From UBA6522 sp965205045 (lineage in GTDB: Bacteria; Pseudomonadota; Gammaproteobacteria; Steroidobacterales; Rariloculaceae), in the NCBI GenBank assembly GCA_965205045.1, contig OZ242031.1:3224001-3288000 (forward strand): a stretch of DNA of 64,000 nt, read 5' to 3'. The translations under genes and the position numbers were made by a program. Shown one piece after another: positions 29,946-38,401 of the stretch (its first letter is position 1; every line of letters begins with the position of its first letter). The notes beneath the pieces are model-generated. The model had not been told where the DNA came from. It saw only the letters and a list, made by a program, of their open reading frames with translations, and ran no database searches.

Positions 29946-30345
29946 GCCGCAGCCCTCGAGGCTGCTGCGTTCGTGGTGGTGGTTCCTCCATGGCCTGGCG
30001 GCACTGGCCATCGTTGTTTCATCGCTCGAAGCGTGGTGGAAGTGCCTGCTGGTGGCCGGGTTGTTCGCGCATGCCCGTTGGCGGCGCGTGCCTCGGGTAC
30101 CCGGCCTTGAAAGGGTCCCATCCGGACATTGGTCAGTGCCGAGCCTGGATCGCCACCATCTGGTTCTCACTGCCCGGAGCCGTTGCGGAGGCTGGTGGAT
30201 GCGGCTTGTCCTCGAGGATTCCAGGGGAACGCTGGAATGGGTCCTGTACCGCGACCAGTTGCCGGCGCGAAGTTGGCGCCTGCTGGAAGAAGAAGTGCGC
30301 GCCGCCGTATGCGGCGGGTCCGGCATACGGGTTAGAATGCGCTGA
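29890..30345 (+). CDS. YgfX-like inner-membrane protein
   Basis: A 151-aa frame starts inside the end of sdhE. It has two closely spaced hydrophobic helices (LLRSWWWFLHGLAALAIVVSS, WWKCLLVAGLFAHA) followed by a soluble part (GGWWMRLVLEDSRGTLEWVLYRDQLPARSWRLL), the layout of YgfX/CptA. That gene normally sits directly after sdhE. In E. coli it is described as the toxin partner of the SdhE locus, affecting MreB and FtsZ. Sequence similarity is modest, so the call rests on topology and position. Confidence 0.65.
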   Translation: MKQPTPEWPDSSSEYAHIRPQPSRLLRSWWWFLHGLAALAIVVSSLEAWWKCLLVAGLFAHARWRRVPRVPGLERVPSGHWSVPSLDRHHLVLTARSRCGGWWMRLVLEDSRGTLEWVLYRDQLPARSWRLLEEEVRAAVCGGSGIRVRMR

Positions 30346-30380
30346 ATTGCGCCGGGCGGCAGCGAAGGCCGCGCGAAATC

Positions 30381-30407
30381 GAACTTTCGCCGCACCGTGT
30401 AGTCTAT
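30381..30407 (+). promoter_or_regulatory. Sigma-E-type promoter upstream of rpoE
   Basis: The -35 element GAACTT at 30381-30386 is a perfect consensus. After exactly 16 nt, TCTAT at 30403-30407 fits a sigma-E -10 (consensus TCTGA). This would give the autoregulation known for rpoE operons. The -10 overlaps the ATG at 30406, so that ATG cannot be the start on transcripts from this promoter. Confidence 0.7.
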
Positions 30408-30444
30408 GAAGAATCAACGACACGCATCCGTAACGGATCGCCCG

Positions 30445-31017
30445 GTGAGCGAGCGCGCCGCTGATCTGGCACTCATAAAGAGGGTCCAGCAAGGCGATCG
30501 TTCGGCTTTTGACGTGTTGGTGATCAAGTATCAGGCCAGGATACTCAAGCTGATCATGAGGTACGTCAGAGACCCGGCAGACGCGATGGACGTGGCGCAG
30601 GAGGCCTTCATCAAGGCCTACCGCGCGGCGCCGAACTTCCGCGGCGACAGCGCCTTCTACACCTGGCTCTACCGCATCACGATCAACACGGCCAAGAATC
30701 ATCTCGTGGCCGCGGGGCGCAGGCCGCTGCAGTACGACATGAATGCCGAGAATGCGGAGCAGTTCGAGAATTTTGCGAAGTTGAAGGACCTCGACACCCC
30801 CGAGGGGTTGACCCTTTCGGAGGAAATCCGGCAGACCGTCAACCGGGCGATCGCGGACTTGCCGGAGGATCTGCGAACCGCCATCATCCTGCGCGAAATC
30901 GAGGGCATGACCTATGAGGAGATCGCCCAGACCATGGAGTGCCCGGTGGGCACCGTGCGCTCGCGTATTTTCAGAGCCAGGGAATCGATCGACAAGCGTG
31001 TCGGTCCGCTGCTGTAG
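30445..31017 (+). CDS. rpoE: Extracytoplasmic stress sigma factor RpoE/AlgU
   Basis: This group 4 sigma factor controls the envelope stress response. I choose GTG 30445 (VSERAADLALIKRVQQGD) because the sigma-E promoter -10 overlaps the upstream ATG 30406 and because 190 aa matches the family (about 191). Region 2 is FDVLVIKYQARILKLIMRYVRDP and DVAQEAFIKAYRA; region 4 is LPEDLRTAIILREIEGMTYEEIAQ with GTVRSRIFRARE. It heads rpoE-rseA-rseB-rseC. Confidence 0.95.
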   Translation: MSERAADLALIKRVQQGDRSAFDVLVIKYQARILKLIMRYVRDPADAMDVAQEAFIKAYRAAPNFRGDSAFYTWLYRITINTAKNHLVAAGRRPLQYDMNAENAEQFENFAKLKDLDTPEGLTLSEEIRQTVNRAIADLPEDLRTAIILREIEGMTYEEIAQTMECPVGTVRSRIFRARESIDKRVGPLL

Positions 31018-31032
31018 TAGGATAAAACACGG

Positions 31033-31665
31033 ATGTCCGGGGACGACATGAGCGAACAGATTCAGGACCAGATGTCGGCGTTCACCGACGACGAACTGTC
31101 GCCGGAGGAATGTGCCTTCCTCGTACGCCGGCTGGAACGCGATCCCGAAACCCGCGGCAGGGTCCTGCGCTATTCGACAATCGGAGCCGCGCTCAGGGGC
31201 GAACTGCCGAACCCCGATCCCGATGTCCTGCGCCGGAGGGTGCGGGCGGAACTGGACGGCGTTCGGCCGCTTGAGTCTTCCGGGGACTCCACGAAGGTTC
31301 AGAGGCGATACTTTCTTCCTGCCGCCGGGCTCGGGATCGCGGCAAGCGTTGCCGTGGCTGCACTGGCGACGCTCCATGCCGTCAACAGCCCGATCGGCCC
31401 GGCGGGTCCCGAGGCGCAGGTTGCGGGCGTACCGACGGGCGTCGCCGGGCAGGGCAACCCGCCCAGTTATGTGGTGCCCAGCGAAGCGGCCGGTCCCCTT
31501 GCCCTTGGCGATTCCCTCTCGCCGCCGCCGATTCGCCTGACGAACTACCTCATCACGCACGGGCAGTACGCCCCGGGGATACGGCGCACCTCGATTCATA
31601 CCAATGTCATCAGCAATGAGGGCACCACGGTGTTGCTGACTCCTCCACCCGTACAGGAACGGTAA
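31033..31665 (+). CDS. rseA: Anti-sigma-E factor RseA/MucA
   Basis: This 210-aa single-pass protein has an N-terminal sigma-binding domain (MSAFTDDELSPEECAFLVRRLERD), one membrane helix near residues 95-115 (AAGLGIAASVAVAALATL) and a periplasmic tail. Site-1 and site-2 proteolysis of such proteins releases RpoE. It lies between rpoE and rseB. Confidence 0.92.
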   Translation: MSGDDMSEQIQDQMSAFTDDELSPEECAFLVRRLERDPETRGRVLRYSTIGAALRGELPNPDPDVLRRRVRAELDGVRPLESSGDSTKVQRRYFLPAAGLGIAASVAVAALATLHAVNSPIGPAGPEAQVAGVPTGVAGQGNPPSYVVPSEAAGPLALGDSLSPPPIRLTNYLITHGQYAPGIRRTSIHTNVISNEGTTVLLTPPPVQER

Positions 31666-32625
31666 GTGAATCGGCCGTCGTCACTGCGTTCTCTGGCCGG
31701 GACGGTCGTGGGGTGCGCCACGCTCCAGGCGGCGGCGCAGGACGCGCAGCAGTGGCTCGACCGCATGACGAGCGCGGTCGAGGAGTTGAGCTACCGGGGT
31801 ACGTTCGTGCACCTGTTGGGCGACGAGGTCGAGACACTGCAGATCATCCACCGGAACGACAACGGCCGGATCGGCGAACGCATCGTCTCCATGGATGGCG
31901 TCGGCAGGGAGATCATTCGCAACGAGGACGAGATCTACTGCATCCTTCCGGACCAGCAGATCGTGCTGTTCGAGAGCCGCCGGGACGTCAGCCCGCTGGT
32001 TTCGTCGTTGCCCAGCTACTCGGAGGACCTGGCGCGCTCCTACGAGATCGCGTTGCTGCACACCGAACGCGTGGTGGAGAGGGACGCGCAGGTCGTGGCC
32101 ATCCATCCCAGGGACGAGTTCCGCTACGGGTACCGGCTGTGGCTCGACAGCGAGACGGCCATGCCGCTCAAGTCCCAGCTCAGGGACGGGCAGGGGCGCA
32201 CCGTCGAACAGATGGCGTTCACCCAGATCGACATCGGCGGGAATATCCCGCCTTCCGCCCTGGATCCCACCATCGACGCCCGGGGGTTCGAACGGATCAC
32301 GCCACCGGATGACGCGGTGGCGGAAGCGGCGCCACTGTGGCGCGCGACCCGGTTGCCGGACGGGTTCCAGCTTTCGGTGGCAACCCTGACCCGCATGGCC
32401 GGTTCCGAGAATCCGGTGGAACACCTGGTGTATTCGGACGGTCTTGCGACGGTTTCGGTGTTCGTCGAGAGCCCGGACAGCGAAACCGAAGTCGCCGGCG
32501 GCTTGTCCCGGATCGGCAGCGCCAACGCCTTTTCGTTCGAATTCAGCGGTCGTCAGATCACCGCCGTGGGTGAAGTGCCCGCGGTGACGGTGGAGTCCAT
32601 CGCAACGTCTTTCGCGAGTCCCTGA
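31666..32625 (+). CDS. rseB: Sigma-E regulatory protein RseB/MucB
   Basis: This 319-aa periplasmic protein binds the RseA tail and senses misrouted envelope lipids or LPS. It starts at GTG 31666 directly after the rseA stop, with a short signal peptide. The LolA-like domain has YRGTFVHLLGDEVETLQIIHR, YRLWLDSETAMPLKSQL and the smaller C-terminal domain (LPDGFQLSVATLTR). Confidence 0.93.
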   Translation: MNRPSSLRSLAGTVVGCATLQAAAQDAQQWLDRMTSAVEELSYRGTFVHLLGDEVETLQIIHRNDNGRIGERIVSMDGVGREIIRNEDEIYCILPDQQIVLFESRRDVSPLVSSLPSYSEDLARSYEIALLHTERVVERDAQVVAIHPRDEFRYGYRLWLDSETAMPLKSQLRDGQGRTVEQMAFTQIDIGGNIPPSALDPTIDARGFERITPPDDAVAEAAPLWRATRLPDGFQLSVATLTRMAGSENPVEHLVYSDGLATVSVFVESPDSETEVAGGLSRIGSANAFSFEFSGRQITAVGEVPAVTVESIATSFASP

Positions 32626-32662
32626 TTCGGCCCGTTCTATCGGCGATACCGCTCCGGAACCC

Positions 32663-33100
32663 ATGCGCCAGGATGCCCCGCCTTCTACCGAACCGGAGTG
32701 CATGACGGCGCGTGCCCGCGTCCGGCGGGTCGAGCGTGGCCGCTGGATCGACCTGGCTATCCTGCCCCCGCCCCGTTGCAGCGGTTGCGAGGGCACCTGC
32801 ATGTGGGGCTGGAAGCCGCCATCCTCGCTTCGAATTCGAGATACCGGCCGTCACCGGCCGGGTGACCCGGTGTCGGTTTCGCTGCAGGATCGCCATGTGT
32901 TCCACGGCACGCTGCTGGTGCACGGATTGCCCTGGGCGGGCCTGCTGCTCGGCACCGTCACGGGCGTCCTGGGTGTCGGGGGCGATTCGGGCGCCTTGCT
33001 GGGGGCGGCCGCCGGTCTGGGGCTCGGCCTGCTGGCCGGCCGTCGCCTGCAGGGCCGCTGGCGCGTCCGGCCGGAAGTGGTCGAGGTCTCCGATCCATGA
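32663..33100 (+). CDS. rseC: RseC/MucC-family membrane protein
   Basis: This is a 145-aa protein (ATG 32702 is also possible). It has the family cysteine cluster CSGCEGTC in the N-terminal part and two membrane helices (GLLLGTVTGVLGVGG, GALLGAAAGLGLGLLAG). RseC homologues are linked to SoxR reduction and sigma-E signalling. It closes the rpoE-rseABC block. The degP/mucD and lepA genes that often follow are absent. Confidence 0.88.
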   Translation: MRQDAPPSTEPECMTARARVRRVERGRWIDLAILPPPRCSGCEGTCMWGWKPPSSLRIRDTGRHRPGDPVSVSLQDRHVFHGTLLVHGLPWAGLLLGTVTGVLGVGGDSGALLGAAAGLGLGLLAGRRLQGRWRVRPEVVEVSDP

Positions 33101-33259
33101 CCCGGCGCCCCGCCGGTCTCGGTGCGACGGGGGACTGCCGCCACGGGCTGCTGGCTGGATCGGCCCTGGTTTCCGCCCGAAAGCGCGAAGCGCGCGTATT
33201 GCAGCCCCCGGCAAAATGCCCAATACTCGCCCTGCGCCGGCTTCCTTGAAGGATCAGTC

Positions 33260-34039
33260 TTGGACTTTGCACTCATTCTGGTGATTGCGACCGCGGTTTC
33301 GGGGGTGATATGGGCTCTCGATGCGGCGATCCTCAAACCGCGCCGCGTGCGTTCGGCGGGGCAGGATGGACCGGCGGGGGAACCGGTCGTTGTCGAGTAC
33401 GCCCGCTCGTTCTTTCCCATCCTGTTGATCGTGCTGGTTTTACGGTCGTTCCTGTTCGAGCCGTTCCGGATTCCATCCGCCTCGATGATGCCGACGCTGC
33501 TGGAGGGCGACTTCATCTTCGTGAACAAGTTCGCCTACGGGTTGCGGCTGCCGGTGGTGAATACGAAGATTCTTGACGTCGGCGAGCCCGAGCGGGGCGA
33601 CGTGCTGGTATTCAGGCTCCCTTCCGATCCCAGGATCAACTACATCAAGCGGGTCGTGGGTCTTCCGGGCGACATGGTCACCTACGATGCCGGCAGCAAG
33701 CAGTTGTCCATCAACGGAGAGGCCGTGGAGCTTGAGCTGGTCGGGCCGTACCAGGGCAGCCGCACGCTGCAGTTGGGGCGCGAGCAACTGGGCCAGCGCG
33801 AGCACGGCTTGCTGCATACCCGGGGCATTCTCAGCCGCGGCGGCACGTACCAGGTACCCGAAGGCCATTATTTCGTCATGGGCGACCATCGCGACAACAG
33901 CCAGGACAGCCGCTTCAACGAAGTCCGGTTCATCCCGGAGTACCGGCTGGTGGGCAAGGCCGAACGCATCTGGATGAACTGGCGCTGGCCAGGCGACGGG
34001 GGACCGATGTGGAGCCGCATAGGGATGGGCATCAGGTAG
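33260..34039 (+). CDS. lepB: Signal peptidase I
   Basis: This 259-aa inner-membrane protease cleaves Sec and Tat signal peptides. TTG 33260 is chosen as start: GAAGGA lies about 8 nt upstream and the product begins LDFALILVIATAVSGVIWAL, the first membrane helix. The second helix is FFPILLIVLVLRSFLF. The catalytic serine is in IPSASMMPTLLEGD and the lysine in YIKRVVGLPGD, with GDHRDNSQDSR downstream. Length fits the family. Confidence 0.94.
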   Translation: MDFALILVIATAVSGVIWALDAAILKPRRVRSAGQDGPAGEPVVVEYARSFFPILLIVLVLRSFLFEPFRIPSASMMPTLLEGDFIFVNKFAYGLRLPVVNTKILDVGEPERGDVLVFRLPSDPRINYIKRVVGLPGDMVTYDAGSKQLSINGEAVELELVGPYQGSRTLQLGREQLGQREHGLLHTRGILSRGGTYQVPEGHYFVMGDHRDNSQDSRFNEVRFIPEYRLVGKAERIWMNWRWPGDGGPMWSRIGMGIR

Positions 34040-34108
34040 CCGCCCCGGAGCCCATGCCGCTGGTATCGGCGCATCACGGGCTGCCGGCCACGGGTTGTTG
34101 GGAGCCGC

Positions 34109-34831
34109 ATGTCCTTGGTTTCAGCCACGCGAAAAACCGATTCCACCCGCGGTGCCCAGGCACGATGGCACTGGGCCCGACAGCGCCTGGGGCATCGATT
34201 CGAGTCCGGGCAACTGCTCAAGCGTGCGCTGACACACCGCAGCGCTGCCCGGGACCACAATGAGCGACTCGAGTTCCTGGGCGACGCGGTGTTGAACTTC
34301 GTTGCCGCCGCCCGCCTCTACGACCGCTACGGCGAGGCGCCCGAAGGTGACCTGAGCCGATTCCGCACCGCGCTGGTCAAGGGCGAAACACTGGGAGAGA
34401 TCGCGCAGGAGCTGGGCGTGGCGGAACACCTGATCGTTGGGCCCGGGGAGCTGCGCTCAAGGGGCGGCGCCAGTCCCAACATGCTGGCGAACTCGCTGGA
34501 AGCGCTGCTGGGGGCGGTCTACCTGGACGCCGGGATCGACGACGCGCGACGGTGCGCGCTTCGACTGCTGGACCGGCGGGTCGAGGCGCTTCCGGAGGCT
34601 TCGAGTCTCAAGGACCCGAAGTCCAGGCTCCAGGAGTGGCTCCAGAGCCGCGGCCTCGATCTGCCCCGTTACGCCATTGAATCCGAGACCCGCTCGCCGC
34701 GCGACCCGCGCTTCGTGGTGGTGTGCCGGGTCGCTGAACGGGAACTCGAGGTCAGCGGGCAGGGATCGAGTCGCCGGGGCGCGGAGCAGGAGGCGGCCAG
34801 GCGCATGCTGGCCACGCTGAACGGTGAATGA
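34109..34831 (+). CDS. rnc: Ribonuclease III
   Basis: This 240-aa double-stranded RNA endonuclease processes rRNA precursors. The nuclease motif is ERLEFLGDAVL at about residues 51-61. The second acidic cluster reads MLANSLEALLGAVYLD, with asparagine where many homologues have aspartate (E. coli D114) but with the key glutamate retained. The C-terminal dsRNA-binding domain is DPKSRLQEWLQSRG to QEAARRMLATL. It overlaps era by 8 nt. Confidence 0.95.
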   Translation: MSLVSATRKTDSTRGAQARWHWARQRLGHRFESGQLLKRALTHRSAARDHNERLEFLGDAVLNFVAAARLYDRYGEAPEGDLSRFRTALVKGETLGEIAQELGVAEHLIVGPGELRSRGGASPNMLANSLEALLGAVYLDAGIDDARRCALRLLDRRVEALPEASSLKDPKSRLQEWLQSRGLDLPRYAIESETRSPRDPRFVVVCRVAERELEVSGQGSSRRGAEQEAARRMLATLNGE

Positions 34832-35762
34832 CGTGAAAGAACCGGATGGCGCAGGGCAGGACGAGGACTTTCGGACCGGCTACGCGGCCATCGTGGGCCG
34901 CCCGAACGTGGGCAAGTCGACGCTCTTGAACGCCCTGATCGGCGAGCGTGTCAGCATCGTCAGCGCCAAGCCGCATACCACGCGCCACCGTATTCTCGGC
35001 GTTCTGAACCGGCCGTCGCGGCAGACCATCTTTGTGGACACGCCGGGTTTGCAGCGCGCGTCGCAAGGGCGCAGGGGCCATGCGTTGCGGCGATTGATGG
35101 CCAGGACGATTCACCAGGCCATCGCGGACGCCGACATCGTCCTGATGATGATCGACGCCCGGCAAATGACGGCGGAAGACCGGCGGCTGGCCGGGCGCCT
35201 TACCGACCGGTCCGGCAACACCGTGCTTGTGCTGAACAAGATCGACAAGGTTCATCCCCGCAGCGCCTTGCTGCCCTTGCTCAAGAATCTTTCTGATGAC
35301 TTTAACTTTTATTCATATATGCCTGTATCGGCTACAAAAGGAACGAATCTGGATCGGTTGGTCGAGGTCATCTCCGAGCGCTTGCCGCCCGGGCCCGCGC
35401 TGTTCCCCCCGGATGCGGTGACGGATCGTGGAGAGCGGTTCAGAATTGCCGAATTCATCCGGGAGAAACTGCTCACGGCACTTCACCAGGAGGTCCCGTA
35501 CGGTCTGACCGTGGAAGTCGAGTACCTCGGACAAAGAGATGAGCAGTGGCTGGTTCATGCCGTCATCTGGGTCGAGCGAGCCAATCACAAGTCCATCGTC
35601 ATCGGCAAGGGCGGCAGGGTGCTGAAGGCTGCCGGCCAGTCGGCGCGCCGGGACCTGGTCAAGTTGCTCGGGGGGCGCGTTCATCTCGAGCTCTGGGTCA
35701 AGGTGCGCGAGCATTGGGCCGACAGCGAGCGGGAGCTCGAGAGTCTCGGGTTCGACGCCTGA
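34824..35762 (+). CDS. era: GTPase Era
   Basis: This 312-aa GTPase matures the 30S subunit by binding the 16S 3' end. G1 is GRPNVGKST, G3 DTPG, G4 NKID, and the KH domain carries IGKGGRVLKAAG. The start is GTG 34824 inside the rnc end; the stop shares bases with the recO start. Confidence 0.96.
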   Translation: MNDVKEPDGAGQDEDFRTGYAAIVGRPNVGKSTLLNALIGERVSIVSAKPHTTRHRILGVLNRPSRQTIFVDTPGLQRASQGRRGHALRRLMARTIHQAIADADIVLMMIDARQMTAEDRRLAGRLTDRSGNTVLVLNKIDKVHPRSALLPLLKNLSDDFNFYSYMPVSATKGTNLDRLVEVISERLPPGPALFPPDAVTDRGERFRIAEFIREKLLTALHQEVPYGLTVEVEYLGQRDEQWLVHAVIWVERANHKSIVIGKGGRVLKAAGQSARRDLVKLLGGRVHLELWVKVREHWADSERELESLGFDA

Positions 35763-36496
35763 TGGCCGAACGGGAGCGAGTGCAGCTTGAGCGCGGATTC
35801 GTACTGCACCAGCGCGCCTACCTCAATACCAGCCAGCTCATCGAGTGCCTGACCGAGCGCCACGGTGTGATCGGCCTCGTCGCTCAGGGGTCCCGGCGGC
35901 GTTCGTCCGGCCGGCGGGCCGTGTTGCAGCCGTTCTGGCCGTTGCGCCTGTCCTGGATCCGGCGTGCGGATCTGGGCCGGCTGACCGGCGTGGAGGCCGC
36001 CGGTCCGGCCCTGGGGCTCTCGGGCGACAACCTGTTCGCCGGCTTCTATGTCAACGAACTGATCATGCGCCTCATGGCCCGGGGCGACGCCAATGAAGCG
36101 GCCTATTCCTGCTATAGTCGCTGCCTGGCGGATCTGGCGACCGCATCCGCCACCGCTCGCACGGTTCGGCTCTTCGAGTTGCGCCTGCTGCAGGCCCTGG
36201 GGTATGGCATCGACCTGGAACACGACGTGGACACCGGCAATCCCATACATCCGCACGACCGATACCGGTTTCGGCCCGAGCACGGCTTCAGCCCTTGCAG
36301 CGATACCGGGGCTGCCGCGGATTCGTACAGCGGCAACGAGCTGATTTCGCTGCGCGAGGAGCGGCTGGAAGACGCGCGAAGCCTGCGGGCGGCCAAGCGG
36401 TTGCTGAAACAGTCGTTGAACATCTATCTGGGTGAACGTCCGCTGCGAACGCGAACGATCCTGGAAGATGTCATTGCACGGGAGTTGAACCAATGA
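35762..36496 (+). CDS. recO: DNA repair protein RecO
   Basis: This 244-aa RecFOR-pathway mediator loads RecA on SSB-coated DNA. ATG 35762 overlaps the era stop. The N-terminal OB domain (FVLHQRAYLNTSQLIECLTERHG) and helical C-terminal domain (NLFAGFYVNELIMRL, RLFELRLLQALGYG) are normal. The zinc cysteines of some RecO proteins are not obvious. Confidence 0.94.
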   Translation: MAERERVQLERGFVLHQRAYLNTSQLIECLTERHGVIGLVAQGSRRRSSGRRAVLQPFWPLRLSWIRRADLGRLTGVEAAGPALGLSGDNLFAGFYVNELIMRLMARGDANEAAYSCYSRCLADLATASATARTVRLFELRLLQALGYGIDLEHDVDTGNPIHPHDRYRFRPEHGFSPCSDTGAAADSYSGNELISLREERLEDARSLRAAKRLLKQSLNIYLGERPLRTRTILEDVIARELNQ

Positions 36497-37230
36497 GTCG
36501 ACCCATCGCCCTGGGCGTCAACGTGGATCACGTGGCGACCCTTCGCCAGGCACGGGGAACGCGGTATCCGGATCCCGTCGCCGCGGCGCTGGCCGCCGAG
36601 CGGTCCGGCGCCGACAGCATCACCATTCACCTGCGGGAAGATCGCCGTCATATCCAGGAACGCGATCTGGAGATCATGCAGCGCACCGTGCTGACGCGCG
36701 TCAACCTGGAAATGGCGATCACCGATGCCATGCTGGATATCGCCTTGCGGGTGCGGCCGGCGGACGGCTGCCTGGTTCCGGAGAAGCGCGAGGAACTCAC
36801 GACGGAAGGTGGCCTCGACGTCGCCGGCCAGGTGGACGCCGTGACCCGGGCCTGTCGGCGACTGGAAGACGCGGGGATCCGGACCTCGCTCTTCATCGAC
36901 CCGGACCCGGCGCAGCTCGAGGCCAGCGCCGCCTGCGGAGCGCCGGTGGTGGAGCTGCATACCGGCACTTACGCCGATGCGCTGGACCGCAACCGGCAGG
37001 CCCGCGAACTGGACAGGATCCGGGAGGCGGCAGAGTTCGGCGATCGGCTGGGCCTGACGATCCATGCCGGCCATGGCCTGCACTACCACAATGTGCAGCC
37101 TGTCGCGGCCATCGAATCCATCGTCGAACTCAACATCGGCCACGCGATCGTCGCCCGGTCCGTATTCGACGGCATCGACAAGGCCGTGGCGGACATGAAG
37201 GCCCTGATGCTGGCGGCGCGCGCGCCGTGA
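36493..37230 (+). CDS. pdxJ: Pyridoxine 5'-phosphate synthase
   Basis: This 245-aa TIM-barrel enzyme joins deoxyxylulose 5-phosphate and 3-amino-2-oxopropyl phosphate to make vitamin B6 phosphate. Signature segments are LGVNVDHVATLRQARGT, HLREDRRHIQ, VVELHTGTYAD and HAGHGLHYHNV. It overlaps recO and acpS by 4 nt each. Confidence 0.96.
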   Translation: MSRPIALGVNVDHVATLRQARGTRYPDPVAAALAAERSGADSITIHLREDRRHIQERDLEIMQRTVLTRVNLEMAITDAMLDIALRVRPADGCLVPEKREELTTEGGLDVAGQVDAVTRACRRLEDAGIRTSLFIDPDPAQLEASAACGAPVVELHTGTYADALDRNRQARELDRIREAAEFGDRLGLTIHAGHGLHYHNVQPVAAIESIVELNIGHAIVARSVFDGIDKAVADMKALMLAARAP

Positions 37231-37619
37231 TCTTCGGCATCGGCATGGATGTCGTGCAGCAGTCCAGGGTGGAGAGGGTCTGGCACCGCTTCGGCGAACG
37301 CTTCCCGGCACGGGTGCTGCTGGATGCGGAGCGGAAGTGTCTTGAGCGAACGGCGAACCCCGCGCGCTTTCTTGCCATGCGTTTCGCCGCCAAGGAAGCC
37401 ATCGTCAAGGCCATGGGCACCGGCTTTGCCCACGGGATGTGGGTGAGGGACGTGGGCAGCGTGCCCAACGACCGGGGACAGCCGCAGATCATCTACTCGC
37501 CCAGGGGCGATGCCATGCGCGAGAAACTGGGCATCGGCGACGGCCACCTGACGCTGACGGACGAGGCCGGTCTGGTCATCGCCGTGGCCGTATTGATGAA
37601 GTCGGAGGCTCGATCTTGA
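37227..37619 (+). CDS. acpS: Holo-[acyl-carrier-protein] synthase
   Basis: This 130-aa enzyme transfers 4'-phosphopantetheine from CoA to ACP. GIGMDVV and RFAAKEAIVKAMGTG are the metal-binding and catalytic motifs. It starts with GTG overlapping pdxJ, and its stop overlaps the next gene. Confidence 0.95.
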   Translation: MIFGIGMDVVQQSRVERVWHRFGERFPARVLLDAERKCLERTANPARFLAMRFAAKEAIVKAMGTGFAHGMWVRDVGSVPNDRGQPQIIYSPRGDAMREKLGIGDGHLTLTDEAGLVIAVAVLMKSEARS

Positions 37620-38401
37620 ACACCCTGGTCTTCGACATCGAAACCATTCCCGATACGGACCTCGGCCGGCGCCTCTACGGCGTGGAGGACCTGAGCGACG
37701 AAGACGTGGGCAAGATCATGTTCTTCAAGCAGCGGCAGGCCCGCGGCACGGAATTCCTGCCAATTGTCCAGCACCGGGTGGTCGCGATTTCAGTCGTGCT
37801 GAGGTCGCGCGACGATCTGCACGTATTCACCCTCGGCGACGAGAGCGCATCGGAAAAGGAGATCGTGCAACGCTTCTTCGACGGCCTGGCACGCTATTCG
37901 CCCGACCTGGTGTCGTGGAACGGGCAGGGGTTCGATCTGCCGGTGCTGCACTACCGGGCGCTGCTCCACGGCGTCAACGCCGAACGCTACTGGGAGACCG
38001 GGGACAACGACCGCGAATTCCGTTACAACAACTACCTGAGCCGATTCCACTGGCGCCACATCGACCTCATGGATGTGCTGTCGGGCTTCCATCCGGGCGC
38101 GCGCGCCTCGCTGGACAACACGGCGACGCTGCTGGGGTTCCCGGGCAAGCTCGGCATGAGCGGCGACAAGGTATGGTCAAAGTACCTGGAGGGAGAATTG
38201 GCGGCGATCCGCGACTACTGCGAGACGGACGCCCTGAACACGTACCTCGTCTATCTGCGGTTCCAGTTGATGCGGCGCATGCTGGACGAGACTCGCTACG
38301 AGATGGAACTCCAGCGGTTGAAGGCCAAATTGCGGGACTCCGGCCGCGCTCACCTGAAGCAGTTCCTCGAGGCCTGGCAGCCGGACGATCATGACGGCTG
38401 A
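37616..38401 (+). CDS. PolB-like DEDD 3'-5' exonuclease
   Basis: This 261-aa protein starts at TTG 37616, overlapping the acpS stop. Exo I is FDIETIPDTD, exo II is WNGQGFDLPVL, and exo III is in IRDYCETDALNTY, a DEDDy-type set as in predicted 3'-5' exonucleases related to the PolB proofreading domain (PF10108-type). It probably acts in DNA repair or RNA trimming, and no substrate is established from the sequence. It is translated into the start of rlmD with an 11-nt overlap. Confidence 0.88.
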   Translation: MNTLVFDIETIPDTDLGRRLYGVEDLSDEDVGKIMFFKQRQARGTEFLPIVQHRVVAISVVLRSRDDLHVFTLGDESASEKEIVQRFFDGLARYSPDLVSWNGQGFDLPVLHYRALLHGVNAERYWETGDNDREFRYNNYLSRFHWRHIDLMDVLSGFHPGARASLDNTATLLGFPGKLGMSGDKVWSKYLEGELAAIRDYCETDALNTYLVYLRFQLMRRMLDETRYEMELQRLKAKLRDSGRAHLKQFLEAWQPDDHDG

